A stretch of 64,000 nucleotides of DNA from Mycobacterium lepromatosis (GTDB taxonomy: Bacteria; Actinomycetota; Actinomycetes; Mycobacteriales; Mycobacteriaceae). A program made the position numbers and the translations under genes. Location of the stretch: the NCBI RefSeq assembly GCF_000975265.2, contig NZ_CP083405.1:1922001-1986000 (forward strand), given 5' to 3'. The notes under the pieces were generated by a model, which worked only from the letters and a program-made list of their open reading frames with translations, was not told the DNA's origin and made no database searches. Positions 49,960 through 60,679 of the stretch are shown here, one piece after another; the stretch's first letter is position 1; every line of letters starts with the position of its first letter.

Positions 49960-50016
49960 AAGCCAGGTAGCAGCAGTATGCCCGCCGTAGGCGGGCATAC
50001 TGCTGCTACCTGGCTT
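49960..50016. terminator. Perfect 27-bp stem, 3-nt loop hairpin between sigB and ideR
   Basis: Bases 49960-49986 and 49990-50016 are exact reverse complements with the loop GTA. It begins 41 bases after the sigB stop and ends 55 bases before the ideR start on the minus strand. No T-run follows, so it is not a textbook intrinsic terminator. Possible roles are sigB 3' end formation, RNA stabilisation, or attenuation of read-through into ideR. Confidence 0.75.
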
Positions 50017-50057
50017 CGGCTGGCGGGGGCTTGACCTAGGGTGGCCTCAGTAGCGTC

Positions 50058-51017
50058 TTAGCTCGCGTACGAGCGCAGCCGATCAGCGCGCTCACCGTTG
50101 CGGAGCTTGCACATCACGTCTCGCTCGATCTGGCGGACCCGTTCGCGGGACAAACCGAACAGTTTGCCAATCTGATCCAGGGTGCGCGGCTGGCCGTCGT
50201 CTAGACCGAAACGCAGCCGGATCACCTGGTGTTCACGTTCGTCGAGAGTGGCCAGCACACTGCGGATATCCGTGTGCAGCAGCTCGGCGATGACCGCGTT
50301 CTCCGCGGACATAGCTTCGGCGTCTTCGATGAAGTCGCCCAGCGGGGCCTCCTCTTCGGAGCCGACCGGCATATCTAGGCTAACCGGGTCACGACTGTGC
50401 TCCAGCAGGTCGTTGATCTTCTCGATCGGAATGCCCGATTCAGCGGCGAGTTCTTCGTCGGTAGCTTCCCGTCCCAGGTTCTGGTGCATTTCCCGCTTGA
50501 TCCGGGCCAGCTTGTTGACTTGCTCAACTAAGTGAACCGGCAGCCGAATGGTGCGGCTTTGGTCGGCCATACCGCGGGTGATGGCCTGACGGATCCACCA
50601 AGTGGCATACGTTGAAAACTTGAATCCCTTGGTGTAGTCAAACTTCTCCATCGCGCGGATCAACCCCAGGTTGCCCTCCTGGATTAGGTCCAGCAATGGC
50701 ATTCCCCGACCCGTGTACCGCTTGGCCAGCGAAACAACAAGGCGTAGATTAGCTTCCAACAGGTGGCGACGCGCTGACTCGCCGTCACGCGCCACAGCGG
50801 CTAATGCGCGTTTGCGACCCTCACTGAGGCGCTTGCGGGTTTTGAGCAGATGCCCCGCGTACAGCCCAGCCTCGATGCGTTTGGCCAATTCGACTTCGTC
50901 GGCGGCATTAAGCAACGCTGTCTTACCGATGCCGTTCAGATACACACGCACCAGGTCCGCGGCGGGGCTTTGAGCATCCAGATCGCTGTCAACCCGGCTT
51001 GTGGTGGCTTCGGTCAT
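50058..51017 (-). CDS. sigB: RNA polymerase sigma factor SigB
   Basis: Group 2 (non-essential primary-like) sigma factor for stress and stationary phase transcription. The 319-residue protein contains region 1.2 ([15 protein letters not shown]), 2.1-2.4 ([33 protein letters not shown]), region 3 and the region 4 helix-turn-helix ([20 protein letters not shown]). The core is nearly identical to that of SigA encoded 4 kb away, but SigB lacks the long acidic N-terminus. ATG at 51017. Intact. Confidence 0.97.
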   Translation of the reverse strand: MTEATTSRVDSDLDAQSPAADLVRVYLNGIGKTALLNAADEVELAKRIEAGLYAGHLLKTRKRLSEGRKRALAAVARDGESARRHLLEANLRLVVSLAKRYTGRGMPLLDLIQEGNLGLIRAMEKFDYTKGFKFSTYATWWIRQAITRGMADQSRTIRLPVHLVEQVNKLARIKREMHQNLGREATDEELAAESGIPIEKINDLLEHSRDPVSLDMPVGSEEEAPLGDFIEDAEAMSAENAVIAELLHTDIRSVLATLDEREHQVIRLRFGLDDGQPRTLDQIGKLFGLSRERVRQIERDVMCKLRNGERADRLRSYAS

Positions 51018-51207
51018 GACGCCCTCCCAATCGGCTCGTTCTGTCGTTTGTTTTAACGACGGGTCTCCCCTGAGAGTTCCCGTCCGGTCGTCATCTCACA
51101 CCCTTTGACGTGCGGAAATGTGCCAAAGACCTGAGAATGTCCTGAGAAGTGCGGTGGAGGCTAGCCAGTCGGAAACTCCCCGGCTAGCTTTGGCCGTCTG
51201 TGGCCAA

Positions 51208-51612
51208 TTACTTCGGTTCAGGCGGCGGTCGTCGTAGCGACTCGAATGCTGGTCGCTCGGCAGTCAGCAATAGTGAGGTGCGCCGTCGGCGGTTGTCGAA
51301 TCGTCGTGGTTCTTCTGCGCGGCGAGGGGGTCGGTCGTTAGCAATCAGCACGGCCACCCACGGTAACGGCACCGAAGCCGTCGCGATCAGCAGTGAGATC
51401 AGACCGTTGTGCCAGGCGCCGTAAGCGACGATGGTCAAGATAAGTGCCGGAATCCGGAAAGCCATCAAGGTCAGATATTTGCGTACCCGCGTACGACGCT
51501 CCTCCTCGTACGACGGGGCAGCGGTGGTGATGAGCACCGGTCGGCTATTATCGTCGAACGTGTTGTTGTACCTCGACTCGGATCCGTACTTACTTTCCCC
51601 ACTATCCCACAC
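51208..51612 (-). CDS. DUF3099 membrane protein (Rv2709-like)
   Basis: A protein of about 134 residues if read from GTG 51612 (VWDSGESKYGSESRYN). The DUF3099 core is PVLITTAAPSYEEERRTRVR, KYLTLMAFRIPALILTIVAY with two membrane helices, and VLIANDRPPRRAEEPRRF. The frame stays open further upstream to 51714, but that part is not conserved. Function unknown. It is divergent from the DUF3039 gene. Intact. Confidence 0.82.
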   Translation of the reverse strand: MWDSGESKYGSESRYNNTFDDNSRPVLITTAAPSYEEERRTRVRKYLTLMAFRIPALILTIVAYGAWHNGLISLLIATASVPLPWVAVLIANDRPPRRAEEPRRFDNRRRRTSLLLTAERPAFESLRRPPPEPK

Positions 51613-51679
51613 AAAAATCAACCCCGGCGTGTCCGGCTTTTGGTTCGGTGTGGGGCGAGTGCGGAGGCACAATGTCACA

Positions 51680-51928
51680 ATGCTAGGTATGCAGACCCAG
51701 ACAATCGAACGCACTTATACCGACGAACGCGTCGACAACGGTACGGGCAGCGACACGCCCAAATACTTCCACTATGTCAAAAAGGATAAGATCGTCGAGA
51801 GTGCGGTCATGGGCAGCCATGTGGTCGCGTTGTGCGGTGAAGTATTTCCCGTGACGCGTGCGGCTAGGCCCGGTTCTCCGGTATGTTCGGACTGCAAGCG
51901 GGTCTACGACATGCTCAAGAAGGATTGA
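51680..51928 (+). CDS. DUF3039 small cysteine-containing protein (Rv2708c-like)
   Basis: An 82-residue protein: MLGMQTQTIERTYTDERVDN, TPKYFHYVKKDKIVESAVMG, VVALCGEVFPVTRAAR, PVCSDCKRVYDMLKK. The three cysteines in CGEVF and CSDC may bind a metal. DUF3039 proteins are conserved in actinobacteria, function unknown. Either ATG 51680 or ATG 51689 could start. Its stop at 51928 directly abuts the stop of the YihY gene on the other strand. Confidence 0.88.
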   Translation: MLGMQTQTIERTYTDERVDNGTGSDTPKYFHYVKKDKIVESAVMGSHVVALCGEVFPVTRAARPGSPVCSDCKRVYDMLKKD

Positions 51929-52906
51929 TCAGTTCGCCGGCTCAGCCGTTGCGGTATTGTGTTGTTTGGGCGGTGACGGTGTTTCGGCCGCGCACGCACG
52001 CATACGTGATGTCAGCCAGTTATGCAGTCGGTGTGTATGTGTTTTCGGTGCGGGGAATTTCTCCTGGATAGCGGCATTGAGTTCAGCGCCCAGCATAATC
52101 GCAAAACCACCGAAGAACGCGAACAGTAAGAACGCGATTGGCGTCGCCAACGCACCATAGGTATAGCCAGTACCGGTGATCCACTTAAGGTAAATCCGAA
52201 GGCCCAGTGTGGTGATTACGAACACCGCTGTGGCCAGGATCGCGCCAAAGACCAGCCGGTGCGTCGGCAGCGGTATCGGCAGCGCTATCCGGTAAAGGAT
52301 CATGACAGTGACCAGCAGGCCCACAATCACCGTCGGGTAGTAGCCCAAGTGCAACATGTTGGCCCAGCTATGGGGAATGAGTTTCGCCACCTTGCGTAGG
52401 CCCACCACTACCAACGGCGCGGTCGCAACCACGAATGCCAGCGTTGCGATGTAAAGGAACAGCGCGAAGAGCCGCTGCTGTACCGGATGACGCAACAGTG
52501 TCTGGTCATGCGCTTCGACGACCGCATCGACAAACGCCGAGATCGCCGACGATCCCGCCCACAGCGAGATCAGAAAGCCCAGTGATATTACCTCGCCGCG
52601 GGAACCGTTGTTGACGTCGCGGATTGTGGGTTCGATGATCTCGTTGACGACGCTGGGGGAGAAGAAGCGGTGCGCCATCGAGATCACGCGCCGCTCGATG
52701 GTGGGTAAAGTATCCTCGCCGAACAACGGCGCGACATAAGCCAAGCTTCCCAGCATTCCTAGCACCAGTGGCGGCAGCGACAAAGCCGACCAAAAAGCTG
52801 CCTGTGCTGACTCCGAGAAGATCGAGTCGTTCCAACTTTTCGAGAGAGTCCTCAGACTGATTCGCCAGATATGGTGACGAGTCGGCTTGGATACCTGGTC
52901 GCTCAT
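51929..52906 (-). CDS. YihY/BrkB-family integral membrane protein (Rv2707-like)
   Basis: A 325-residue membrane protein with six hydrophobic spans (for example ALSLPPLVLGMLGSLAYVAP, LFALFLYIATLAFVVATAP, YYPTVIVGLLVTVMILY, FGAILATAVFVITTLGLRIY, PIAFLLFAFFGGFAIMLGAEL). The motif LISLWAGSSAISAFVDAVVEAH and the final GAELNAAIQE are YihY/BrkB hallmarks. Once called ribonuclease BN by mistake; the true role, perhaps transport or envelope organisation, is not known. Intact, convergent with DUF3039. Confidence 0.9.
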   Translation of the reverse strand: MSDQVSKPTRHHIWRISLRTLSKSWNDSIFSESAQAAFWSALSLPPLVLGMLGSLAYVAPLFGEDTLPTIERRVISMAHRFFSPSVVNEIIEPTIRDVNNGSRGEVISLGFLISLWAGSSAISAFVDAVVEAHDQTLLRHPVQQRLFALFLYIATLAFVVATAPLVVVGLRKVAKLIPHSWANMLHLGYYPTVIVGLLVTVMILYRIALPIPLPTHRLVFGAILATAVFVITTLGLRIYLKWITGTGYTYGALATPIAFLLFAFFGGFAIMLGAELNAAIQEKFPAPKTHTHRLHNWLTSRMRACAAETPSPPKQHNTATAEPAN

Positions 52907-54204
52907 ACCATTACAAAATTGCCGATAACTGCTTGCGTAGCCGGCATGGGGTGTTGCTCATTGCGGTGTCGCTGTGGCCTGATTCGGCAGGAGAATGCTG
53001 GCCATATCCGCAGTTGCCACTGCCCAACCGCAATCGATCGGGTGTTTCGTGTTTGAAGTGATTGTTGCGCTCCTACAGGTAACGTAGGCCAATAGGCGGA
53101 CTCCGCCTGCATCAACGGATCGTCGTAGGTCACGGCTCACCTGACTCCTATCGGTGTTGTATGTAGCTGGAATTCGGGCTTTGTCGATTCCTTGCTTTGC
53201 CGTTCGTCGTCGAGTTTAGTTGCCCGATGGTCTTATGAGTAATCGATGCGACAGGGGGAAAGCAAGTACTCGTGATCGGCCTGTGGTTTCGGTGTCGTCA
53301 CGTGAGTGCCCTGGCCGTTTAATGATTTGCATTGACGAGCGACGGCTTGGTGCTGCTATTTTCTTGGATAGCGACACCTTTTAGAAATCAACACTAAGTC
53401 CTCGCGGAAGGACACCATGCTGTCGCAGATTTGGGTCTGAGAATATTGCCCAGTGCCATTAAAACATCGTTGCCTCGTGATTAATGAGTATTTGCTGTGG
53501 CTAAAAATTAACCCATGTGGACCTGCCTTCTCGCGTGTTCTAGACCCGAGTGTTCTAGAGTGGGTCGATTTCAATCACGAATGCTAACGTGCTGTCGGCT
53601 TCGCCGCGTGTTTGTTCGCGTGAAACTAGTATGACGGGCAGTTCGCCTCCTGAAGGGGTTTGGCGCGCGTATGCGCTCCTGCGCCGCAGTGTCCTGCCCT
53701 GTTCAGAGCTGTGTTCATGGCTCCTCCGTTCTGACGTGCCTACACTGCCTCAGACGTCAGCGGTTTTCACCTGGTTCCCCAATGGTTATTGGGTGTGTCG
53801 TTTCTCACGCATTTCGCCTTCCCCAGGGGGCGTGGTTGCTCGCTTGGTCTCGGTTCTCGGCGTATTGGTACATTTCTTGCGGTGCAGAGGAATGGTTGCG
53901 TGCCCGCAGCCGCAGGGGGATTCATCCTGACCCGTGTGGGCGCGGCGAGCAAGGCCACGTTCATCCGTCTATCGACGCTTGAGCAAGTACAGCTTGCCTG
54001 CTGTACCGCGACCGCGATGACCTGATTTTGCTGTATACTGATTCCGGTGAGCTCGACTCACCGGTGCGTTGGGAGCTTGGAGTTGCCGCGGATCCCGAGT
54101 CAACGCTCTGTCCCGCACCTGTACGGCCCGTTTTCAGTGTGCGATGTGATATGGAGTGCCTCCATACTTGCCGGGGTCCGATGACACCTTCCCGTCGATA
54201 GCGG
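52907..54204. other. Gene-poor interval
   Basis: About 1.3 kb where M. tuberculosis has Rv2706c and Rv2705c. Short traces occur: MTYDDPLMQAESAYWPTLPV on the minus strand from 53133, and on the plus strand ACLLYRDRDDLILLYTDSGE with LDSPVRWELGVAADPES (about 53988-54090), which looks like real coding sequence but with stops around it. I cannot assign these to families. Probably relics of the two genes. Confidence 0.4.
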
Positions 54205-54640
54205 GATTTCAGAACCCCAAGTAAGTGTGAACTTCTACCTCCACTAACAGGTTATTTCCATCAATAGGTCAGGTGCGATCAGCGTGGACACTTCAACCAT
54301 AGTGGCTCCCGGACGTATTTGACTGAAAAGTTGTGTGCACTTCTCTAGCCTTGCGCTAGCGTGGTATATTCGTTGGATGGATGCGAGTATGTGATGACGT
54401 CGGTGAGTGCCGACCCTGCCTGTTCGAAAACAACTTTATTTATGCGACGCAAAACGTCTCGAATTTGGTCGGCCATATCACCGGCATTTCTGGCGCTGGT
54501 ATTCCCGGACACAGCGACGTGAGGGCTCACTTGCTTGTACTGTGCGTGAGTAATCGACCACTGATTCGAAATCCTATCTGGACGAGACACTGTTGCGGTT
54601 GACAGGCATGCGATCACAATAGTCTGAGGTGTGGAGCCTA
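54205..54640 (-). pseudogene. RidA/YjgF-family relic (Rv2704-type)
   Basis: Minus-strand frames show VAVSGNTSARNAGDMADQIR, DVLRRINKVVFEQAGSALTD and VITYSHPSNEY, then RPGATMVEVSTLIAPDLLME, which match enamine/imine deaminase RidA (VSGT, QT-x-x-VL-x-NI-x-x-x-LE-AGASL-x-DVV, PA-x-TMVEV-x-x-L-x-x-x-LVEVE). The stop codons and a broken N-terminus show decay. The position beside sigA agrees with Rv2704 next to Rv2703. Confidence 0.72.
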
Positions 54641-54921
54641 CGACGGCCAGCTCGCGAAACGAAATATGTTCGATTCCAAGCGGTTGTGGTTACACGGATC
54701 TGCTGGCAAAGGAAGTACGGAAGACGAGCTGCTGTTAGGCGTGCTTGTTCGACAGGACGCTGGTATCCGGGTAGCGGTGTGTCTTGAAGATCAAGGCTTA
54801 AGCTGCCAAGAAAGTAGGTATCGATGTCGGTCGAGGACACGTGAGTGCGGAGTCAGCCGTGGACCACGAGCTGGCGGTTCCTGGCTCTGGGCCCCCTTAT
54901 GGCAACGCCTCGAGCAGCCGT

Positions 54922-54946
54922 TAGGAACGCGTTCTACGCGGTGTTC

Positions 54947-54949
<3 letters not shown>
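54922..54949. terminator. Hairpin overlapping the sigA stop codon
   Basis: TAGGAAC (54922-54928) pairs with GTTCCTA (54943-54949), with further G-C pairs inside. It overlaps the sigA stop codon and could act in termination. No T-run. Confidence 0.5.
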
Positions 54950-56557
<1,608 letters not shown>

Positions 56558-56734
56558 GTACACCCCTTCGGTTGGACTCACTTCCGGCGGGTTTGGGCAT
56601 GGGTAACCGAAAGTGTCTGCTATGTCGAATGTGTCGGCGTTGATATCAGCGTGAGTACTCGCGCTACCGGTCGGGCGACCGCCGATGACCATTGTAACGG
56701 TGGTACGCGCCTGGACTGTCCTACCGGGCCAAAT

Positions 56735-57556
56735 TCAGTGCGTCACATCTGTGGTGGAAGCCATGGCAGCGCCAACTATGCCGGCCGTGTTCTGCAGGGC
56801 GGCGGCCACCATCGGGGTGCGGTTTTCGAGCAATGGTATCCATCTGTTGGCCTTGCGGCTGATGCCCCCGCCAGCAATGAACAGGTCAGGCCACATCGTG
56901 TTTTCGATGGCGACCAGCACCCTCGTTACTTGCTTGGCCCATGTTTGGTAGCTCCACTCGTACTTGTCTTTGACGGACGACGCCGCTCGTTGTTCGGCCT
57001 CCTTACCGCCGACCTCCAGATGCCCGAACTCGGTGTTAGGAATCAACTTCCCGTTGTGGATGACTGCTGACCCTATCCCGGTACCGAAGGTGAGCAGCAC
57101 AATCAGGCCAGAGTTGTTTTTGCCCGCTCCATATCGCCCTTCAGCAAGCCCAGCAGCATCCGCGTCGTTGAGAATTGCGACTTCCTGGCTGTTCAGCTCA
57201 GCGCTGATGATGTCGCGGGCGTTGGTGTCAATCCAAGAGTCGTCCACGTTGGCAGCCGTTCGGACCACGCCTTGGGTGACGACGCCGGGATAGGTCACCC
57301 CCAGGGGGGCAGTCCATCCGAATGCGTTGACGACCTCGGCGATGGTCTTGGCGACTGCTAATGGGGTAGCCGGTTGCGGGGTGCGCAGTTTGATGCGGTC
57401 ACCAATCAGCTGCCCGATGTCGAGGTCGACGATGCCGCCTTTGATGCTGCTGCCACCAATATCGATGCCGAATCCACGGCGCCACGATGTTGTACCGGCG
57501 GTGCCGCTCGGCGGGGAGGTTCTGGGAGTATCCACGGTCGCGTCGGTGCTTGTCAT
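56735..57556 (-). CDS. ppgK: Polyphosphate glucokinase
   Basis: ROK-family kinase that phosphorylates glucose using polyphosphate or ATP. The 273-residue protein (from ATG 57556, MTSTDATVDTPRT, preceded by GAGGAG) has the phosphate-binding loop FGIDIGGSSIKGGIVDLD, the catalytic Asp in ILNDADAAGLAE, LTFGTGIGSAV and the glycine-rich FIAGGGISRK. An upstream ATG at 57589 adds 11 unconserved residues. Intact. It lies between sigA and suhB, as in M. tuberculosis. Confidence 0.95.
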   Translation of the reverse strand: MTSTDATVDTPRTSPPSGTAGTTSWRRGFGIDIGGSSIKGGIVDLDIGQLIGDRIKLRTPQPATPLAVAKTIAEVVNAFGWTAPLGVTYPGVVTQGVVRTAANVDDSWIDTNARDIISAELNSQEVAILNDADAAGLAEGRYGAGKNNSGLIVLLTFGTGIGSAVIHNGKLIPNTEFGHLEVGGKEAEQRAASSVKDKYEWSYQTWAKQVTRVLVAIENTMWPDLFIAGGGISRKANRWIPLLENRTPMVAAALQNTAGIVGAAMASTTDVTH

Positions 57557-57664
57557 CGCAATCTCCTCGGCGAGGCTTGAGTTGTTCACTCACCTTAGCT
57601 TGGCAATATAAATTATGCGGACTGACTGTCTGGTATCTGGCGGCGATTGTGATGCGATAGGCCA

Positions 57665-58537
57665 GTGACAGGACCTGACAACGATCCCGCGCGGCTGCGG
57701 TGCGTAGCCGAATCACTAGCCGCTGAGGCCGCCGTGTTCGTGCGACGTCGCCGAACTGAGGTATTTGGTACTGACCTGGCCGCCGCTGCCGGCGCGGTAC
57801 AGGCGAAGAGTACCCCGACTGATCCGGTGACCGTCGTTGACACCGAGACAGAACGCTTATTGCGTGATCGGCTAGCTCAACTACGGCCTGGTGACTCTAT
57901 TCTTGGAGAAGAGGGGGGTGGCCCCGCTGATCTGACCGCCACGCCTGCAGGCACGGTCAATTGGGTGCTTGACCCTATCGATGGCACGGTTAATCTTGTC
58001 TACGGAATCCCGGCTTACGCGGTTTCGGTCGCAGCTCAGGTTGATGGTGTGTCGGTGGCCGGCGCGGTTGCTGAAGTTGTTTCCGGTCGGGTGCACTCGG
58101 CGGCGAGCGGTCTCGGCGCGCAGGTCACCGACGAGTATGGTGTACACGTGCTGAGATGCAGCGCTGTCGATGACTTGTCGATGGCGCTGCTAGGCACTGG
58201 CTTTGGCTATTCGGTAGTGCGCCGCGTCGCCCAGGCGGCGCTGTTGGCCCAGATGCTGCCGGTGGTACGTGATGTACGTCGCATCGGTTCGGCGGCGTTA
58301 GACCTCTGTATGGTTGCGGCGGGCCAGTTAGATGCTTATTACGAGCATGGGGTGCAGGTGTGGGACTGCGCTGCTGGCGCGTTGATCGCGGCGGAAGCGG
58401 GGGCCTATGTGCAGTTGCCTACGCGGAACGGGCCCGTGGGCGGCTCCGGATTGGTGGTAGCTGCTGCGCCTGGAGTCGCCGATGCATTGTTGGCTGCCTT
58501 GCAGAGATTCAATGGCCTGGCGTCGATCCCGGACTAA
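57665..58537 (+). CDS. suhB: Inositol-1-monophosphatase (SuhB-type)
   Basis: Mg2+-dependent phosphatase that releases inositol from inositol phosphate, feeding phosphatidylinositol mannosides and mycothiol. The 290-residue protein has motif A LDPIDGTVN (about residue 101), the upstream metal-site EEGG in SILGEEGGGP, and motif B WDCAAGALIAAEAG. GTG 57665. Intact; divergent from ppgK. Confidence 0.95.
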   Translation: MTGPDNDPARLRCVAESLAAEAAVFVRRRRTEVFGTDLAAAAGAVQAKSTPTDPVTVVDTETERLLRDRLAQLRPGDSILGEEGGGPADLTATPAGTVNWVLDPIDGTVNLVYGIPAYAVSVAAQVDGVSVAGAVAEVVSGRVHSAASGLGAQVTDEYGVHVLRCSAVDDLSMALLGTGFGYSVVRRVAQAALLAQMLPVVRDVRRIGSAALDLCMVAAGQLDAYYEHGVQVWDCAAGALIAAEAGAYVQLPTRNGPVGGSGLVVAAAPGVADALLAALQRFNGLASIPD

Positions 58538-58540
58538 GGA

Positions 58541-59191
58541 TCAGCAGCTGTTGGCATGGATCTTTTGCAGCAGTGCAGGATCTGACGGCTCGGTGGCGCC
58601 GGGGCGCAGGCCGGCCAGCACGGCGTCGATGTCCTCGTTGTGCGCCAGCGTGGTGAAGTCGGTGCCTAGTGCAAGGTCAACTGAGTCGTCAGTGCGGTTG
58701 TCGTGTAGTAACTCGGTACACGGTGCCACCAGCCACACGGCGGCCACGGTGGCTTGCCCGGCAGTACCGAAACGGACCTGACCTTGGCAGTTCAGTAGGG
58801 TGTCGGCGTAAATCGGGTCGTTGGCGGCGGTTGGCTGGGCGAAGCCTAGATCCCGTAGTGCGCCGGCGATGTCGGCGGCTTGACCGTCCCGGCCGCTGGC
58901 ATTGAGCACGTGGACCTTGGTGTCGCTGAGTTTGGCGGGCGTGACGTCAGTCATCTCCGTCCGTGGCACCCGTTTGCCCAGCTGGGTCGGTGTCGACCCG
59001 GCTGATTGCGTAGGTGGGTTACACACTTTGGGCTCACGAACCTTCGCTGGTCGGGTGAATGCAATAGTCCATGCCGCGCCTGTCACTATGACCAAGAATA
59101 ACGCCACAAAAATAGCAGGACGGGCATTGCGTCGCCGAAAGGGCCGACCGTGCTTGTCGAAAGCGGTACCCTCAGTGATTTGTGTTACCAC
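58541..59191 (-). CDS. cei: Cell envelope integrity protein Cei (Rv2700-like)
   Basis: A 216-residue membrane-anchored periplasmic protein. It has a short cytosolic N-terminus (DKHGRPFRRRNARP), one helix (AIFVALFLVIVTGAAWTIAF, about residues 26-45) and a LytR_C-type domain (KVHVLNASGRDGQAADIAGA, LRDLGFAQPTAANDPIYADT) with paired cysteines (CNPP, NCQGQ, PCTE, final NSC). In M. tuberculosis Cei supports envelope integrity and virulence. Its stop is 3 bases from that of suhB (convergent). Intact. Confidence 0.92.
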   Translation of the reverse strand: MVTQITEGTAFDKHGRPFRRRNARPAIFVALFLVIVTGAAWTIAFTRPAKVREPKVCNPPTQSAGSTPTQLGKRVPRTEMTDVTPAKLSDTKVHVLNASGRDGQAADIAGALRDLGFAQPTAANDPIYADTLLNCQGQVRFGTAGQATVAAVWLVAPCTELLHDNRTDDSVDLALGTDFTTLAHNEDIDAVLAGLRPGATEPSDPALLQKIHANSC

Positions 59192-59362
59192 AGTTGCACT
59201 CTAAAACGCACTGTTCGAAACTGAGTACAAGAGCAAATATAACGATGTGGCGCAAATCACACTTTAATGGGCAAGAATAAAGGCACGAATCGTTTGGTGG
59301 ATGCGTTCGACGCTGGTACAAAGCGTTGCTTGAGGTTATGAGGGCATTAGAGGGGATTGGAC

Positions 59363-59665
59363 ATGCCTACCGACTATGACGCTCCACGGCGGACTGAGGC
59401 CGACGATGTCTCAGAGGACTCGCTGGAGGAGCTGAAAGCGCGACGGAATGAGGCGGCGTCGGCGGTAGTCGACGTGGACGAATCCGAATCCGCTGAATCT
59501 TTCGAGCTGCCTGGAGCCGACCTTTCTGGCGAAGAGCTGTCGGTCCGCGTTATACCGAAGCAGGCTGACGAGTTCACCTGCTCAAGCTGCTTCCTGGTAC
59601 AACACCGCAGCCGGCTAGCCAACGAGAAGAATGGCGTCATGATCTGCACCGACTGCACGGCTTGA
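59363..59665 (+). CDS. DUF4193 zinc-ribbon-like protein (Rv2699c-like)
   Basis: A 100-residue acidic protein starting MPTDYDAPRRTEADDVSEDS. The C-terminus holds two CxxC pairs (CSSCFLVQHRSRL and CTDC), so it probably binds zinc. The DUF4193 family is restricted to actinobacteria and highly conserved; in some it has been described as required for growth, but I cannot state its job. ATG at 59363 follows AGGGGATTGG. Intact, convergent with the DUF3093 gene. Confidence 0.92.
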   Translation: MPTDYDAPRRTEADDVSEDSLEELKARRNEAASAVVDVDESESAESFELPGADLSGEELSVRVIPKQADEFTCSSCFLVQHRSRLANEKNGVMICTDCTA

Positions 59666-59669
59666 TCAG

Positions 59670-60143
59670 TCAGCTTCGTAATGCCGACAGGACCTGCTCC
59701 GGGTGACGGCAGCTCACCAGCCAGTATGGCGTCGGGTCGTCCGGGTCATCGAGGACTAGCAGAATCATCGGCCCAACCCACGCTCGATGCAGCACGTAGG
59801 CCGCCGGGTCCAGTTGGCGGCCTAGCGCTGCCGACTTGGCCGAGCGTGAGATTGCGGCTGACTGGGCGATCGCAGTGATGGGCAGATGCGCGTCTCCCGC
59901 CCACAGTTCGACGCTGCCTTCAAGGGCAGCGTCCGCGATGACCTGGATCTCAACTCGACCTAACCACAGCAATGTCCCAGCCGCCGCCGCGAACGTTAGC
60001 CAGCTGGGTAGGGCGGCAACACTCCAGTTGACTTCGAATGCGATGAGCCCTGCCACCGCGAAGGCCAATGGCCACCACCACCATGGCACCCATAATCGCT
60101 CGCGATATCGCACGTTGTGCGATGCGACTGAGGTACCGGACAC
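59670..60143 (-). CDS. DUF3093 membrane protein (Rv2698-like)
   Basis: A 157-residue protein read from GTG 60143 ([20 protein letters not shown]). It opens with the tryptophan-rich [20 protein letters not shown], has two membrane helices and ends with [20 protein letters not shown] and [15 protein letters not shown]. The GTG start aligns with the M. tuberculosis N-terminus and avoids overlap with dut, while the open frame continues to 60188. Function unknown. Intact. Confidence 0.88.
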   Translation of the reverse strand: MSGTSVASHNVRYRERLWVPWWWWPLAFAVAGLIAFEVNWSVAALPSWLTFAAAAGTLLWLGRVEIQVIADAALEGSVELWAGDAHLPITAIAQSAAISRSAKSAALGRQLDPAAYVLHRAWVGPMILLVLDDPDDPTPYWLVSCRHPEQVLSALRS

Positions 60144-60168
60144 ACGGTCAAGGGTAGTCTGTGGCCCC

Positions 60169-60633
60169 GTGTCGATCAGTCTGGCCATTGTCCGCCTCGA
60201 TCCCGGGCTTCCGCTCCCCAGCCGTGCCCATGACGGCGATGCCGGGGTTGATCTCTATAGCGCCGAAGACGTCAAGCTGGCAGCCGGGCAACGCGCCCTG
60301 GTTCGGACGGGTTTTGCGGTTGCCATCCCGTTCGGAATGGTCGGATTGGTCCACCCGCGTTCGGGATTGGCTGTGCGGGTAGGGCTTTCCATCGTCAACA
60401 GTCCGGGAACCATCGACGCGGGCTATCGTGGCGAGATCAAGGTCGCGCTAATTAACCTGGACCCAGTGGAACCCATCGTGGTTCATCGCGGCGACCGTAT
60501 CGCCCAATTGCTTGTGCAGCGGGTCGAGTTGGTCGAGCTGGTTGAGGTCTCGTCGTTCGACGAGGCTGGGCTGGCCGAGACATCTCGTGGCGATGGTGGT
60601 CACGGTTCTTCCGGCGGACATGCGAGTTTGTGA
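60169..60633 (+). CDS. dut: Deoxyuridine 5'-triphosphate nucleotidohydrolase
   Basis: Hydrolyses dUTP to dUMP, keeping uracil out of DNA. The 154-residue trimeric dUTPase has its five motifs: [45 protein letters not shown] and the C-terminal arm [17 protein letters not shown] 60169 gives the normal length. Divergent from the DUF3093 gene with starts 25 bases apart, so promoters overlap. Intact. Confidence 0.97.
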   Translation: MSISLAIVRLDPGLPLPSRAHDGDAGVDLYSAEDVKLAAGQRALVRTGFAVAIPFGMVGLVHPRSGLAVRVGLSIVNSPGTIDAGYRGEIKVALINLDPVEPIVVHRGDRIAQLLVQRVELVELVEVSSFDEAGLAETSRGDGGHGSSGGHASL

Positions 60634-60679
60634 CCGCCGACGACGATGTAGAGCGAAGCGATGAGGAGGAGCTGCGGTG

